A stretch of 64,000 nt of DNA from Massilia soli (GCF_016809835.1 NZ_JAFBIL020000001.1:62001-126000), one strand, 5' to 3'. Positions 44,837 through 53,963 are shown, counted from the first letter of the stretch. Notes: generated by a model not told the origin, from the letters alone. Numbers and translations: made by a program.

Positions 44837-47701
44837 TCAGGCGGTCGCCAGCCTGCATAGCGACACCTTGGTTTCCTGCATCATCGTCACCACGTCATAG
44901 CCATAGGTCCAGCCGGTGTTGACCGCCTCGCCGCGGGCAATCGGGGCCGCGCCTTCCGGATACTTGTCGAGCTGGTCCTCGCCCATCCACCAGCCGGCGA
45001 AATGGAACGGCATCCAGACCGTGCCGGCGGGCACCCGTGGCGTGACCATCGCCATGATCTTCATGCGCACCCCGCTGGGCGTCTCGACCCACAGGTAGCG
45101 CCCGGTCACCGCGCCGACCTGGCTGGCGTCGTGCGGGTTGACCTCGACAAACATGTTCTGCTGTAGCTCGGCCAGCCACGGATTGGAGCGCGTTTCGTCG
45201 CCGCCGCCTTCGTATTCGACCAGCCGGCCGGACGTCATGATCAGCGGATAGTCCTTGGAAAAATCGACCGCCTGCACCGACTTGTAGAGGGTCGGCAGGC
45301 GCCAGAAGTTGGCCTTGTCGTCGTAGGTCGGGTACTTGGCGACCAGGTCGCGGCGCGGCGACATCAGCGGCTCGCGGTGCACCGGCACCGGGTCGGGGAA
45401 GTTCCACACGTGGCAGCGGGCCCTGGCGTTGCCGAACGGCGCGCAGCCGTGCCCGATGACGACGCGGATGATGCCGCCGGAGGCGTCGGTCTTCCAGTTC
45501 TTGCCCTCGGCCTGGGCCTGTTCGGCCGGGGTCAGCTCGTTCCACCAGCCCAGCTTTTTCAGGAACACGTGGTCGAATTCCGGGTAGCCGGTGTCGAGCT
45601 CGCTATCCCTGGTGGCCGAGCCATCGGCCGCGAGCAGGGTGTTGCCGTCGTGCTCGACACCCCAGTTGGCGCGGAACGGCAGCCCGCCTTCGGCCACCGA
45701 CTTCGACTCGTCGTACAGGATCGGCGTGCCGGGGTGCTTCATCTCGGGCGTGCCCCAGCACGGCCACGGCAGGCCGTAGTAGTCGCCCTTGCACGGTCCG
45801 GACTCGGCGCGCAGCGTGGTCGGGTCGAAGGTGTGCTTGTTCTCCATGTGCAGCTTGAGACGCTCGGGCGAGCAGCCGGTGTAGCCGATGGTCCAGCACG
45901 AGCGGTTGATCTCGCGCAGGATGTCTTCGATCACAGGTTCGTTCTGCACCACCTTGATGTTCTTGCACAGTTCGTTAGCGAAGCCAAACTTCTTGGCGAA
46001 CAGGTACATGATCTCGTGGTCGGTCTTGCACTCGAACAGCGGCTGGATGACCCGCTCGCGCCACTGGATGCTGCGGTTCGACGCCGTCACCGAGCCCTGG
46101 GTTTCGAACTGGGTGGTGGCCGGCAGCAGGTAGACGCCATCCTGGCGGCCATGCATGGAGGCGGTGGCGGTCGGGTATGGATCGATGACCACCAGCAGCT
46201 CGAGCTTTTGCATCGCCTCTTTCATGTCGGGCAGGCGGGTCTGGCTGTTGGGCGCGTGGCCCCAGTACAGCACGGCGCGCAGGTTGGTCGGCTGGTCGAC
46301 ATAATCGTTGCGCTCGAGGACGCCGTCGAACCAGCGCGAGACCGTCAGGCCGGGCTTTTCCATTAGCTCTTTCGAGCCGAAGCGCGACAGCAGCCAGTTG
46401 TAGTCGACGCCCCAGGCGTTGGCGAAATGCTTCCACGCGCCCTCGGCGATGCCGTAATAGCCGGGCAGCGAATCGGGATTGGGGCCGACGTCGGTGGCGC
46501 CCTGCACATTGTCATGGCCGCGGTAGATGTTGGCGCCGCCGCCGGCCACGCCGATGTTGCCGAGCGCAAGCTGCAGGATCGACAGCGCGCGCACATTGGC
46601 GGTGCCGACGTGGTGCTGGGTGATGCCCATGCACCAGACCACCGAGGAGGGGCGGTTCTTCGCCAGCATCTCGGCCGCCATGTGCACTGCCGACTCCGGC
46701 ACGCCGGTCACATCCGACACCTTGTCCGGGGTCCACTTGGCCACTTCCTTGCGCACCTCGTCCATGCCGTAGGTGCGCTGCTCGATGAAGGCCTTGTCTT
46801 CCCAGCCGTTGTGGAAAATGTGCCACAGGATGCCCCACACCAGCGGGATGTCGGTGCCGGGACGCACCCGCACGTAATGGTCGGCAAAGCGCGCCGTGCG
46901 CGTGAAGCGTGGATCGATGACGATCATCTTCGCGCCCAGTTCCTTGGCATGCAAGAAATGCAGCATCGAGATCGGGTGGGCCTCGGCCGGATTGGAGCCG
47001 ATGAACAACACCGCCTTGCTGAAATGCAGGTCGTTGAACGAGTTGGTCATCGCGCCGTAGCCGAAGGTCTGGGCGACGCCCGCCACCGTGGTCGAGTGGC
47101 AGATGCGGGCCTGGTGGTCGCAGTTGTTCGAGCCCCACATCGAGGAGAACTTGCGCATCAGGTAAGCCTGCTCATTGTTGTGCTTGCTGCCGCCGATGAT
47201 CATCATCGCATCGGGGCCGGCCTGCTGGCGCAGCGCCAGCAGCTTGTCGCCGATTTCATTGATGGCCTGGTCCCACGGGATGCGCTGGTATTTTCCGCCG
47301 ACCAGTTTCATCGGGTAGCGCAGCCGGTGCTCGCCATGGCCATGCTCGCGCACCGACGCCCCCTTGGCGCAGTGCGCGCCCATGTTGATGGGCGAATCGA
47401 AGGCGGCTTCCTGGCGGATCCACACGCCATTGCTGACCACCGCGTCGACCGAGCAGCCGACCGAACAGTGGGTGCAGACGGTGTGCTTGATCTCGGGAGG
47501 CGCCGCCGGTTTGACCTGGTCGGCGGCCTGGGCCGGCTGGATGACGTTGAGCGGCAGCTTGCGCGCCAGCGCGGCGGCGCCGGCGGTGACGCCGGCGCCG
47601 ACCAGGAAGGTGCGGCGCCTCAGCGTGGACCCGGGTGAGCGGGTGATCCCCGTGGGCAGCGCGCCGCGTTCGGCAGTCTTGTCGGTCTTTACCAGCGTCA
47701 T
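44837..47701 (-). CDS. fdhA: Formate dehydrogenase alpha (molybdopterin) subunit
   Basis: A 954-residue catalytic subunit. ATG 47701 has AGGAG upstream; the open frame extends further 5' but without family similarity. A twin-arginine signal (TLRRRTFLVGAG) directs export of the folded enzyme. The N-terminal 4Fe-4S site uses Cys76, Cys79, Cys83 and Cys111 (CTHCSVGCSVDA). The active-site region DHQARICHSTTVAG places Cys201 where E. coli FdnG has selenocysteine, so this is a Cys enzyme. The domain order matches FDH-N/FDH3-type bis-MGD enzymes. It oxidises formate to CO2 in the periplasm. The TAT peptide and chaperone genes lie upstream. Confidence 0.96.
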   Translation of the reverse strand: MTLVKTDKTAERGALPTGITRSPGSTLRRRTFLVGAGVTAGAAALARKLPLNVIQPAQAADQVKPAAPPEIKHTVCTHCSVGCSVDAVVSNGVWIRQEAAFDSPINMGAHCAKGASVREHGHGEHRLRYPMKLVGGKYQRIPWDQAINEIGDKLLALRQQAGPDAMMIIGGSKHNNEQAYLMRKFSSMWGSNNCDHQARICHSTTVAGVAQTFGYGAMTNSFNDLHFSKAVLFIGSNPAEAHPISMLHFLHAKELGAKMIVIDPRFTRTARFADHYVRVRPGTDIPLVWGILWHIFHNGWEDKAFIEQRTYGMDEVRKEVAKWTPDKVSDVTGVPESAVHMAAEMLAKNRPSSVVWCMGITQHHVGTANVRALSILQLALGNIGVAGGGANIYRGHDNVQGATDVGPNPDSLPGYYGIAEGAWKHFANAWGVDYNWLLSRFGSKELMEKPGLTVSRWFDGVLERNDYVDQPTNLRAVLYWGHAPNSQTRLPDMKEAMQKLELLVVIDPYPTATASMHGRQDGVYLLPATTQFETQGSVTASNRSIQWRERVIQPLFECKTDHEIMYLFAKKFGFANELCKNIKVVQNEPVIEDILREINRSCWTIGYTGCSPERLKLHMENKHTFDPTTLRAESGPCKGDYYGLPWPCWGTPEMKHPGTPILYDESKSVAEGGLPFRANWGVEHDGNTLLAADGSATRDSELDTGYPEFDHVFLKKLGWWNELTPAEQAQAEGKNWKTDASGGIIRVVIGHGCAPFGNARARCHVWNFPDPVPVHREPLMSPRRDLVAKYPTYDDKANFWRLPTLYKSVQAVDFSKDYPLIMTSGRLVEYEGGGDETRSNPWLAELQQNMFVEVNPHDASQVGAVTGRYLWVETPSGVRMKIMAMVTPRVPAGTVWMPFHFAGWWMGEDQLDKYPEGAAPIARGEAVNTGWTYGYDVVTMMQETKVSLCRLATA

Positions 47702-47727
47702 GGAGTATTGCTCCTGTGCTTGTCGCC

Positions 47728-47961
47728 CTACCAGTAACGGGCGGTACTGTAGTACTTCCGGATATGGTCGGTAACGCGATAGCCTTTGGACTCGGGCGCG
47801 GCGGCGCCAGGCGCCGGCTGCGGCGCAGCCTCGGCGGCCCCGCTGGCGGCGGCCGCCGCCAGTACGCCAAGCGCGCCCGCCCCTTTGAAGAATGCGCGCC
47901 TGGCCGGGTCGGGCGTGTGGCTGTCGTGCGGGTGCTCGTGCGGGTCCTCGTGCTTGTCCAT
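47728..47961 (-). CDS. Small twin-arginine signal protein of formate dehydrogenase operons
   Basis: A 77-residue protein from ATG 47961 with GGAG six bases upstream. A His/Asp-rich N-terminus (DKHEDPHEHPHDSHTPDP) precedes a twin-arginine motif ARRAFFKGAGALGVLAAAAA, then a short mature tail ending KGYRVTDHIRKYYSTARYW. This layout matches the formate-dehydrogenase-region TAT-target family (TIGR02811). The His-rich stretch could bind metal. It lies between the chaperone and fdhA genes. Its role in assembly is not established. Confidence 0.88.
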   Translation of the reverse strand: MDKHEDPHEHPHDSHTPDPARRAFFKGAGALGVLAAAAASGAAEAAPQPAPGAAAPESKGYRVTDHIRKYYSTARYW

Positions 47962-47981
47962 GTGTGCTCCGTTGGCGCCGC

Positions 47982-48635
47982 CTAGGCGGCTTCGCATGCG
48001 TCGTCGAGCGCGAATGCTGCGGCCTCGACGTCAAGAAACGCTTCGGCAAGGTCGGCCACCAGGCGATAGAAGTTTGCCTCGGGAGCCGCGCGGATATCGT
48101 TCAGGCAGCGCCGGTACCATGGCGCCAGATGGGTCTCGAAAAACTGGCGCTGGCGCGCCAGCGGCGTGGCATTGGTGATCATCAGGCGCATCGCTTCGCA
48201 CAGGGCCGCGAGATGGTCTTCCATCTCGCGCTGCCCGGGCGCGCGGCCGAGGCCCAGGCGCGCGAGGTCGGCGCGCAAGGCGGCCAGTGGCTTCTCGTTG
48301 ATGAAGCCGGTCAGGTAGAGCGAGGCGTAGGGATTGAGCTTGGGGGTGCCGACACTGATGAACAGCGCGTCGAATTCAGCCGCCGGCGCAGCGGCGTCCA
48401 TCACGCCCGCGGCCAGCACCAGGCGTTCCCAGGCGCGGTCGAGCGGATGGCCGGACTGCCCCGCCACGATGGCGTCGGCGCCGGCCAGGGTGGACAGCAT
48501 GGGGGCGTCGGGCGCGGCAAGCCACATGCGGGCAAGTAGCGCGTACATGTCGGCGCGAGCCTGTTCTTCCGGCTCCACCGCCATGCCGGCGCTTGCGCCT
48601 GCATCGAGCTGCCCAGCTGTTGGCGACTGCCTCAC
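47982..48635 (-). CDS. TorD/DmsD-family molecular chaperone for formate dehydrogenase
   Basis: A 217-residue protein from GTG 48635 with AGGGGG upstream; an ATG at 48584 is the alternative. It is all-helical by composition. The signature FDALFISVGTPKLNPYASLY matches the TorD-type 'EFxxLFxxG...PYESxY' motif. QREMEDHLAALCEAMRLMI and FFETHLAPWYRRCLNDI also fit the family. Such chaperones bind the TAT signal of a molybdoenzyme and help insert the cofactor before export. It is the first gene of the operon, so its client is almost certainly FdhA. Confidence 0.9.
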   Translation of the reverse strand: MRQSPTAGQLDAGASAGMAVEPEEQARADMYALLARMWLAAPDAPMLSTLAGADAIVAGQSGHPLDRAWERLVLAAGVMDAAAPAAEFDALFISVGTPKLNPYASLYLTGFINEKPLAALRADLARLGLGRAPGQREMEDHLAALCEAMRLMITNATPLARQRQFFETHLAPWYRRCLNDIRAAPEANFYRLVADLAEAFLDVEAAAFALDDACEAA

Positions 48636-48665
48636 AAGGACCCCCTGTCGTAATAGACAGACCCG

Positions 48666-48694
48666 AGTCTATGCGGGTATGCATGCGTTGTCTA
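48666..48694 (-). promoter_or_regulatory. Candidate sigma-70 promoter of the formate dehydrogenase operon
   Basis: On the minus strand TAGACA (48694-48689) and TAGACT (48671-48666) are separated by exactly 17 bp. The -35 matches five of six consensus bases, the -10 four of six. Transcription would begin about 25 bases before the chaperone GTG. Confidence 0.5.
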
Positions 48695-48778
48695 CCCCGC
48701 ACGATTGACGGTTGGAGTAGATTTTTTGGCAAACCGCGCGGCCCGGATGACGCTGGCGGCGCCGCCTGGACGCGGCGC

Positions 48779-49987
48779 TCACTCGGGCGCTTTGGCATTG
48801 CGCAGCGCGGCGAAATCGAAGCCGGCCACCGCTTCGGCGGCCAGCGTGCCAAGCGTGGCGTACAGGTCGAGGATGTTGTTCTGGCCGTCTGGATAGACCC
48901 GGTTCGACAGCAACACATAGAAAGTGCCCGAGGCCGGGTCGATCCACAGGATGCAGCCGGTGAACCCGGTGTGCCCGTAGCTGCCCACCGGGAACAGTGT
49001 GCCGCGCGGGCGCGCGAACGGCGAGTCGATGTCCATCCCCATGCCGCGCTGCGCCACGATTGCCGGGCCCGACTGCGCCGTCGTCATCAGGCGCACGCTG
49101 TCGCGCGACAGCACCCGCACGCCGTCGAGCTCGCCGCCGGCCAGCAGCATGCGGGCAAACCGCGCCAAGTCGCGCGCGGTGGTAAACATGCCGGCCGAGC
49201 CGGCCACGCCATCCATCCGGCGCGCAGTCGGGTCGTGCACCTCGCCCTGCAGCAGGCGCGGTGCCTCGCCCGGCAAGCGCTGGGTCGGCGCGATGCGCGC
49301 CGGCGCCATCGCCGGCAGCGGCACGAAGCGGCTGTCGCGCATGCCCAGTGGCGCGAAGATGCGCTCATCGGCGAAGCGGTCGAGCGGCTGGCCCGACACC
49401 CGCCGCACCAGCTCGCCCAACAGGATGTAGTTGACGTCCGAATAGCGGAACGCCGTGCCGGGCGCATCGGTCGGGGTGCGGCTGCAAGCCAGCGCGAGGG
49501 CGCGCGTCAGGCCGTGCCAGGCCGGCGTGGCCGGCAACCCGGCCGGCAGGCCCGAGGTGTGGGTCAGCAGGTGGCGCACGGTGATCGGGTCGCGGCCCTG
49601 GCCGGCGCATTCGGGCAGGTAGCGTACCAGCGGCGCATCGAGATCGACGCGCCCGTCCTCGGCCAACAGCATCACCGAGGGCGCGGTGGCCACGACCTTG
49701 GTCAGCGAAGCGGCGTCGAACACCGTGGCCGGCGTCACGGCGGCGGCGCCGGCCTCGTAGCTGTGGTTGCCGTAGGCCTTCTGGTAGGCCATCCCGGCGC
49801 GCTCGAGGTGGAATACCGCGCCCGGCATGCGCCGCTCGGCGATCACGCCGCCGATCGCCGCGTCGATGCGGGCAAAGCGCGCGAAATCGAGTGTAGCCGG
49901 ATGCGGCCGGTTCCAGGCGCAGCCGGCCATACTGAGGGCGATGCAGGCACTGGCGGTCATGGCAATGGCACGGAAGGGCAACCTCAT
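48779..49987 (-). CDS. Serine beta-lactamase-like hydrolase, lipoprotein
   Basis: A 402-residue protein from ATG 49987, with a signal ending IALSMAGCAW (lipobox). The class C/penicillin-binding-protein fold motifs are present: SLTK (nucleophile Ser and Lys, about residue 95), YSDVNY (YxN) and HTGFTG in the KTG position. LLTHTSGLPAG and GMFTTARDLARFARMLLAGG are typical of the beta-lactamase/transpeptidase-like esterase group. Such proteins are more often esterases or D-aminopeptidases than antibiotic-hydrolysing enzymes, so no resistance is claimed. It converges with nothing and is separated from the formate dehydrogenase promoter region by 84 bp. Confidence 0.9.
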   Translation of the reverse strand: MRLPFRAIAMTASACIALSMAGCAWNRPHPATLDFARFARIDAAIGGVIAERRMPGAVFHLERAGMAYQKAYGNHSYEAGAAAVTPATVFDAASLTKVVATAPSVMLLAEDGRVDLDAPLVRYLPECAGQGRDPITVRHLLTHTSGLPAGLPATPAWHGLTRALALACSRTPTDAPGTAFRYSDVNYILLGELVRRVSGQPLDRFADERIFAPLGMRDSRFVPLPAMAPARIAPTQRLPGEAPRLLQGEVHDPTARRMDGVAGSAGMFTTARDLARFARMLLAGGELDGVRVLSRDSVRLMTTAQSGPAIVAQRGMGMDIDSPFARPRGTLFPVGSYGHTGFTGCILWIDPASGTFYVLLSNRVYPDGQNNILDLYATLGTLAAEAVAGFDFAALRNAKAPE

Positions 49988-50155
49988 TGGCAAGTCGGCA
50001 TCGGCGGATCCAGGTCATGGCAGGTGAATGATGGCCGTCTCCAATTGGCGAACACGGCGGCATGCGAAAAGCATAAGTAGTTCGCGCCGCCAGGTCAAGG
50101 CCGGCATGCCGCCGCAGGGCGCGCCGGCCGGCGCGCGCGGCCGGCGGTGATCCGC

Positions 50156-50782
50156 TCAGCGCCCGGCCCGCCCGGCGCCGCCCGCACGCTGCGCCGCTTT
50201 CTTGTTGGCGTCCGTGATGGTCCAGTAGTAGATCGTGCGCCCATCGACCTCTTCAGTGCGCTGCGGCGGCCACTCCTCGCCCATGTCGAATGCATGCGAG
50301 ACCACCCGCGTGCCGACCTTCAGCTGTTTCCACAGCTGGGGACGCAGGTCGCGGTTGACGCTGTTGAGCAGATACAGGGTCACCACGCTGGCTTTCGACA
50401 GGTCGGTCTTGAACAGGTCGCCATTGACGAACTGCACCTTGCCGTCGACCCCGGCTTCGCGGGCATTCGCGCGTGCCTCGCTGATGCGCTGCGGATCGAG
50501 GTCGATGCCGATGCCGCGCGCGCCGTAGCGTTTGGCGGCGGTGATGACGATGCGCCCGTCGCCGCTGCCGAGGTCGTAGATCAGGTCGCCGGGCCCGACC
50601 TTGGCCAGTTCGAGCATGCGGTCGACGACCGGCTGCGGGGTGGGCACGAACGGCACATCCAGCCGCGGCGACTGGCTCCATGCCTGCCCCATGGCGGCCC
50701 CAACCAAAAGCAAAAGCAGCGCCAGCCGTGACAGCAGGCCGGCGCGGCCGGCGTTATGCGCGATGCGGTGCGGATATCTCAT
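50156..50782 (-). CDS. Exported SAM-dependent methyltransferase-fold protein
   Basis: A 208-residue protein from ATG 50782 with AAAGGAG eight bases upstream. The N-terminus is a signal peptide (RLALLLLLVGAAMGQAWSQ). It is followed by a class I methyltransferase core: DLIYDLGSGDGRIVITAAKR (motif I), ARGIGIDLDPQRISEARANA (motif II), VQFVNGDLFKTDL and VVTLYLLNSVNRDLRPQLW. SAM is not known to be plentiful in the periplasm, so either the N-terminus is a membrane anchor with the domain inside, or the protein is not an enzyme. It lies 38 bp downstream of the permease gene. The acceptor is unknown. Confidence 0.87.
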   Translation of the reverse strand: MRYPHRIAHNAGRAGLLSRLALLLLLVGAAMGQAWSQSPRLDVPFVPTPQPVVDRMLELAKVGPGDLIYDLGSGDGRIVITAAKRYGARGIGIDLDPQRISEARANAREAGVDGKVQFVNGDLFKTDLSKASVVTLYLLNSVNRDLRPQLWKQLKVGTRVVSHAFDMGEEWPPQRTEEVDGRTIYYWTITDANKKAAQRAGGAGRAGR

Positions 50783-50820
50783 GTCTGACTCCTTTAGGAA
50801 ATACACGGCGATGGGATTGC

Positions 50821-52227
50821 TCAGCCTGGCGCCTGCACGCGGTTGGCGAACAGCAGCACCACGCAGCCCAGCGCCAGCACGGCCACGCCGACCCAGGCCG
50901 CGTTCCAGCCGCCCAGCTGCTGGCTGTAGACATACGACAGGCTCGACCACAGCATGTAGGCGCACATGGCGCAGAACGCCAGCGGCACGAACGGGAACAG
51001 CGGCACCCGGAACGGCCGTGCGGTGGCCGGCTCGCGCACTCGCAGCACGAACAGCGACAGCCCGGCCAGCAGGAAGAACAGCCAGAACACGGGGGCGGTG
51101 AATTCGACCATCGACTTGAAGCCGCTGCCGGTCCAGGCGCCGGCCAGCACCAGCAGCAGCGCGGCGCCGCACTGCACCCGCAGCGCGTTGGCCGGGGTGC
51201 CGCGGCGCGGGTCCCAGATGGCCAGCCGGCGCAGCACCGGCCAGTCGCGCCCGGCGGCGTAGCTGCAGCGCGCGCCGACGATGATGGTGGCGTTGATCGA
51301 GGTGAGCGCGGCGATCGCGATGACCAGCGAGATGACGGCGGCGCCGGGCGCGCCGAAGGCTGCGCGCAGCAGGTCGGCGGCGACGGCGTCGGAGCGGCTC
51401 ATGGCGGCCATGCCGAGGCCTCTCCAGTAGGCCCAGGTGACCAGCAGGTACAGCGCGGTGATGATGAGCAGCGACAGCACCAGCGCGCGCACCATGTTGC
51501 GGCGCGCGTCGAGCAGTTCGGCGCTGAGATACGCCGCCTCGTTCCAGCCGCCGTAAGTGAGCAGCACGAACACCATCGCCAGCCCGAACGAGGCCGGCCA
51601 GGCCGGCCCGGCGGCGGGCGCCGCGGCGGCGGCCGGCGCGCCGCCGCCGGCCACCAGGAACAGTGCGGCCAGTACGATCAGCACCAGCCCGCCCACTTCG
51701 ATGGCGGTCAGCCAGGCCTGGGCGAAGGTGCCGGCCTTGACGCTGCGCAGGTTGAGCCAGGACAGCGCGATGATGGCCAGCGCCGCGTACGCGGCGGCGC
51801 CCCATGGCGCGGCCGCGTCGCCCAGCGGCAGCACGCGCTGCATGTAGTCGCCGAAGACGAAGCCGAGCAGCGCGATGGAGCCGGTGGCGATGACCGAAAA
51901 GCGCGCCCAGGCAAACAGGAAGGAGACGCGGCGCCCGTAGGCGCGGTGCAGGAAATGGTAGTCGCCGCCGACATGGGCGTAGGCGGTGCTGAGTTCAGCG
52001 TAGCAGAGCGCGCCGGCCACCGACATCAGCCCGCCCAGCGCCCAGGCCGCGAACATCCAGCCCGGCGCGCCGGTGAGCCCGGCCACCAGCGAAGGCGCCT
52101 TGAAGATGCCGGCGCCGATCACCACGCCGATGATCAGCGCGATCGCCTCGCCCAGCCCGATGACCTCGCGCGGCGCGGCGGCGCCGGCGTGGAGGTCTGC
52201 TTGCAAATCGGGCGGAAGTCTGGCCAT
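50821..52227 (-). CDS. APC-family amino acid permease
   Basis: A 468-residue inner-membrane transporter with about 12-13 helices. The N-terminal IALIIGVVIGAGIFKAPSLV is the helix-1 unwound substrate site of the APC superfamily. GALCYAELSTAYAHVGGDYH and VLLTYGGWNEAAYLSAELLD are conserved family segments. It probably imports an amino acid or amine with protons; specificity cannot be read. The C-terminal 'PATARPFRVPLFPFVPLAF' block is typical of LAT/AAT-like members. The exported methyltransferase-fold gene follows 38 bp later, likely in the same transcript. Confidence 0.92.
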   Translation of the reverse strand: MARLPPDLQADLHAGAAAPREVIGLGEAIALIIGVVIGAGIFKAPSLVAGLTGAPGWMFAAWALGGLMSVAGALCYAELSTAYAHVGGDYHFLHRAYGRRVSFLFAWARFSVIATGSIALLGFVFGDYMQRVLPLGDAAAPWGAAAYAALAIIALSWLNLRSVKAGTFAQAWLTAIEVGGLVLIVLAALFLVAGGGAPAAAAAPAAGPAWPASFGLAMVFVLLTYGGWNEAAYLSAELLDARRNMVRALVLSLLIITALYLLVTWAYWRGLGMAAMSRSDAVAADLLRAAFGAPGAAVISLVIAIAALTSINATIIVGARCSYAAGRDWPVLRRLAIWDPRRGTPANALRVQCGAALLLVLAGAWTGSGFKSMVEFTAPVFWLFFLLAGLSLFVLRVREPATARPFRVPLFPFVPLAFCAMCAYMLWSSLSYVYSQQLGGWNAAWVGVAVLALGCVVLLFANRVQAPG

Positions 52228-52297
52228 GGGGAAGCACGCGCGGTCGTCGAGGGTCCCTGTCAGATGGACCTGCGGGTGCTTCGTTTTGCCATTCCGT

Positions 52298-52333
52298 GCT
52301 GCGCTTGAGGCATCTCAAACATGCCTGCGCAGC
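52298..52333 (-). terminator. Hairpin downstream of the second M28 peptidase gene
   Basis: Two stacked stems (GCTGCGC/GCGCAGC and AGGCAT/ATGCCT) with a three-base bulge and a CTCAAAC loop begin 4 bp past the peptidase stop codon. No clear T-run follows on the minus strand. It is a probable terminator or 3' stabiliser. Confidence 0.5.
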
Positions 52334-52337
52334 GCGT

Positions 52338-53963
52338 TTATTTCGAGAACGTATCGCCGAAGAAGTCGTCCTTGTTCCAGGCCGGGCGCACCGGCGCATC
52401 GGCGATCTCGCGCGCGATGTTGTAATTGAGCTGGGCGAAGCGCGCGGCGGCGTCGTAGTTGATCGGCTGGGTCAGGTCATCGTTGGGCTGGTGGTAGCGC
52501 CTGGACAGGAACTCGTTCCACAGCTTGCCCGGGTTTTCGTCCTTGCGCGCCGAGCCCATGCCGGTGGCCAGGAAAATCGACGGGATCCCCTGGCGCACGA
52601 ACATATAATGGTCGGAGCGGGTAAACAGGCCCAGTTCCGGCCACGGGTCGGGGATCAGCGCCATGCCCATCTTCTGCAGCGCGCGGCTGGCGGTGTCCTT
52701 CAGGCTCGAGTGCTCGGCGCCGAACGCCATCACGTTGTTGAAGTCGTACACCAGCAGCGGCATGTCGAGGTTGACGTTGGCGACGATGCTGCCGCGCGGC
52801 ACCGTCGGGTTGGTGGCGAAGTAGTCGGCGCCCAGCAAGCCCTTCTCTTCACCGGTCACGGCGACGAACAGGATCGAGCGCTTCGGCGCCACGCCCGACT
52901 GGGTGAACAGGCGCGCCGCTTCGATCAGGGTGGCCACGCCGGTGGCGTTGTCCATCGCGCCATTGAAAATATTGTCGCCGCTGCGCTCCTTCACCTGCCC
53001 GAGGTGGTCGAGGTGGGCGGAAAACACCACGTACTCGTGCTTGAGCGCCGGATCGGCGCCTTCGATCATGCCGATCACGTTGCTGCTGGCAAGCTCGCTG
53101 ATCGCGCTCTTCTTGAACATCCGCATCGACATCTTCAGGTCGAGGCGCGGCAGCGGCTGGTTGGCGGCGGCCAGCGCATAGATATCGTCGAGCCGCACGC
53201 CGACTTGGGAAAACAGCTTCTTCGATGCGGGGATGCTCAGGCCGATCCGGTTCTGCATCGCCGCCGCCTCGCGCGCCGGCTTGCCGTCGGCCTGCACCCA
53301 GCTCATCGACGGTATGTAGCGGTACTCCTTGTTCTTGGCGAACGGCGAAGCCTTCTCGGCCACCGGGGTCTGCAGGCTGACCATGCCGACCGCGCCATGC
53401 TGCAGCGCCAGCGTGCGCTTGTGGTCGCCGCTGGCGAAATGGGCGCCTTCTTCGGTCGGGAACGTGCCCGGCTTGCCGGACAAGACCACCACGATCTTGC
53501 CTTTCACGTCGATGCCGGCGTAATCGTCGTGGCCGAGGCGCTCGGCGTGGATGCCGTAGCCGACGAACACCAGCGGCGCCGTCACTTCCGACTGCGCTTC
53601 CAGCAGGCTGCCGCCGACCGAATACTCGTCCAGGTAGGCCAGGGTCTCGGTACCGCGCGCGCTGCGCAGCTCGACCACCGGCGACTCTTGCACCAGGCGG
53701 GTCGCGCGCAGCGGCACCTGTTGCAGATAGCCATCCTTGTCGCCCTTCGGCTTGACCCCGTACTGCTGGAACTGCGACGCCACGTAGCGGGCGGCGATGT
53801 CGTAGCCGCGGCTGCCGGTCTCGCGCCCTTCCAGCAAGTCGTCGGCCAGGAAACTCAGGTGGGCGCGGATCATGTTCTTGTCGGCAACGGCTGCGGCGCC
53901 GGCGCTGCAACTGGCGGCCAGCGCGAGCACGCCGCTGGCAAGGATCAGTCGGTGTTTTAGCAC
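52338..53963 (-). CDS. Exported M28 family zinc peptidase with PA domain
   Basis: A 541-residue protein. The start is GTG 53963 with GAGG seven bases upstream, giving a signal peptide (LKHRLILASGVLALAASCSA; a lipobox AASC is possible). A PA-type insert occupies about 115-270 (LVFVGYGIHAERLGHDDYAG). Zinc-site motifs are complete: FSAHLDHLGQV, GAMDNATGVATL, VTGEEKGLLGADY, NLDMPLL and FTRSDHYMFV. It resembles the enzyme at 9658 but is clearly a separate paralogue. It should release N-terminal amino acids from peptides outside the cytoplasm. It is divergent from the lipoprotein gene at 54100. Confidence 0.93.
   Translation of the reverse strand: MLKHRLILASGVLALAASCSAGAAAVADKNMIRAHLSFLADDLLEGRETGSRGYDIAARYVASQFQQYGVKPKGDKDGYLQQVPLRATRLVQESPVVELRSARGTETLAYLDEYSVGGSLLEAQSEVTAPLVFVGYGIHAERLGHDDYAGIDVKGKIVVVLSGKPGTFPTEEGAHFASGDHKRTLALQHGAVGMVSLQTPVAEKASPFAKNKEYRYIPSMSWVQADGKPAREAAAMQNRIGLSIPASKKLFSQVGVRLDDIYALAAANQPLPRLDLKMSMRMFKKSAISELASSNVIGMIEGADPALKHEYVVFSAHLDHLGQVKERSGDNIFNGAMDNATGVATLIEAARLFTQSGVAPKRSILFVAVTGEEKGLLGADYFATNPTVPRGSIVANVNLDMPLLVYDFNNVMAFGAEHSSLKDTASRALQKMGMALIPDPWPELGLFTRSDHYMFVRQGIPSIFLATGMGSARKDENPGKLWNEFLSRRYHQPNDDLTQPINYDAAARFAQLNYNIAREIADAPVRPAWNKDDFFGDTFSK

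Noticed and set aside
47702-48049. N-terminal extension of the FdhA reading frame to 48049
   Set aside because: It overlaps the TAT-peptide and chaperone genes. The ribosome site and twin-arginine signal place the start at 47701.
48779-49987. Serine hydrolase as an antibiotic-resistance beta-lactamase
   Set aside because: The SxxK and YxN motifs also fit esterases and aminopeptidases of the same fold, and no AmpR-type regulator is adjacent.
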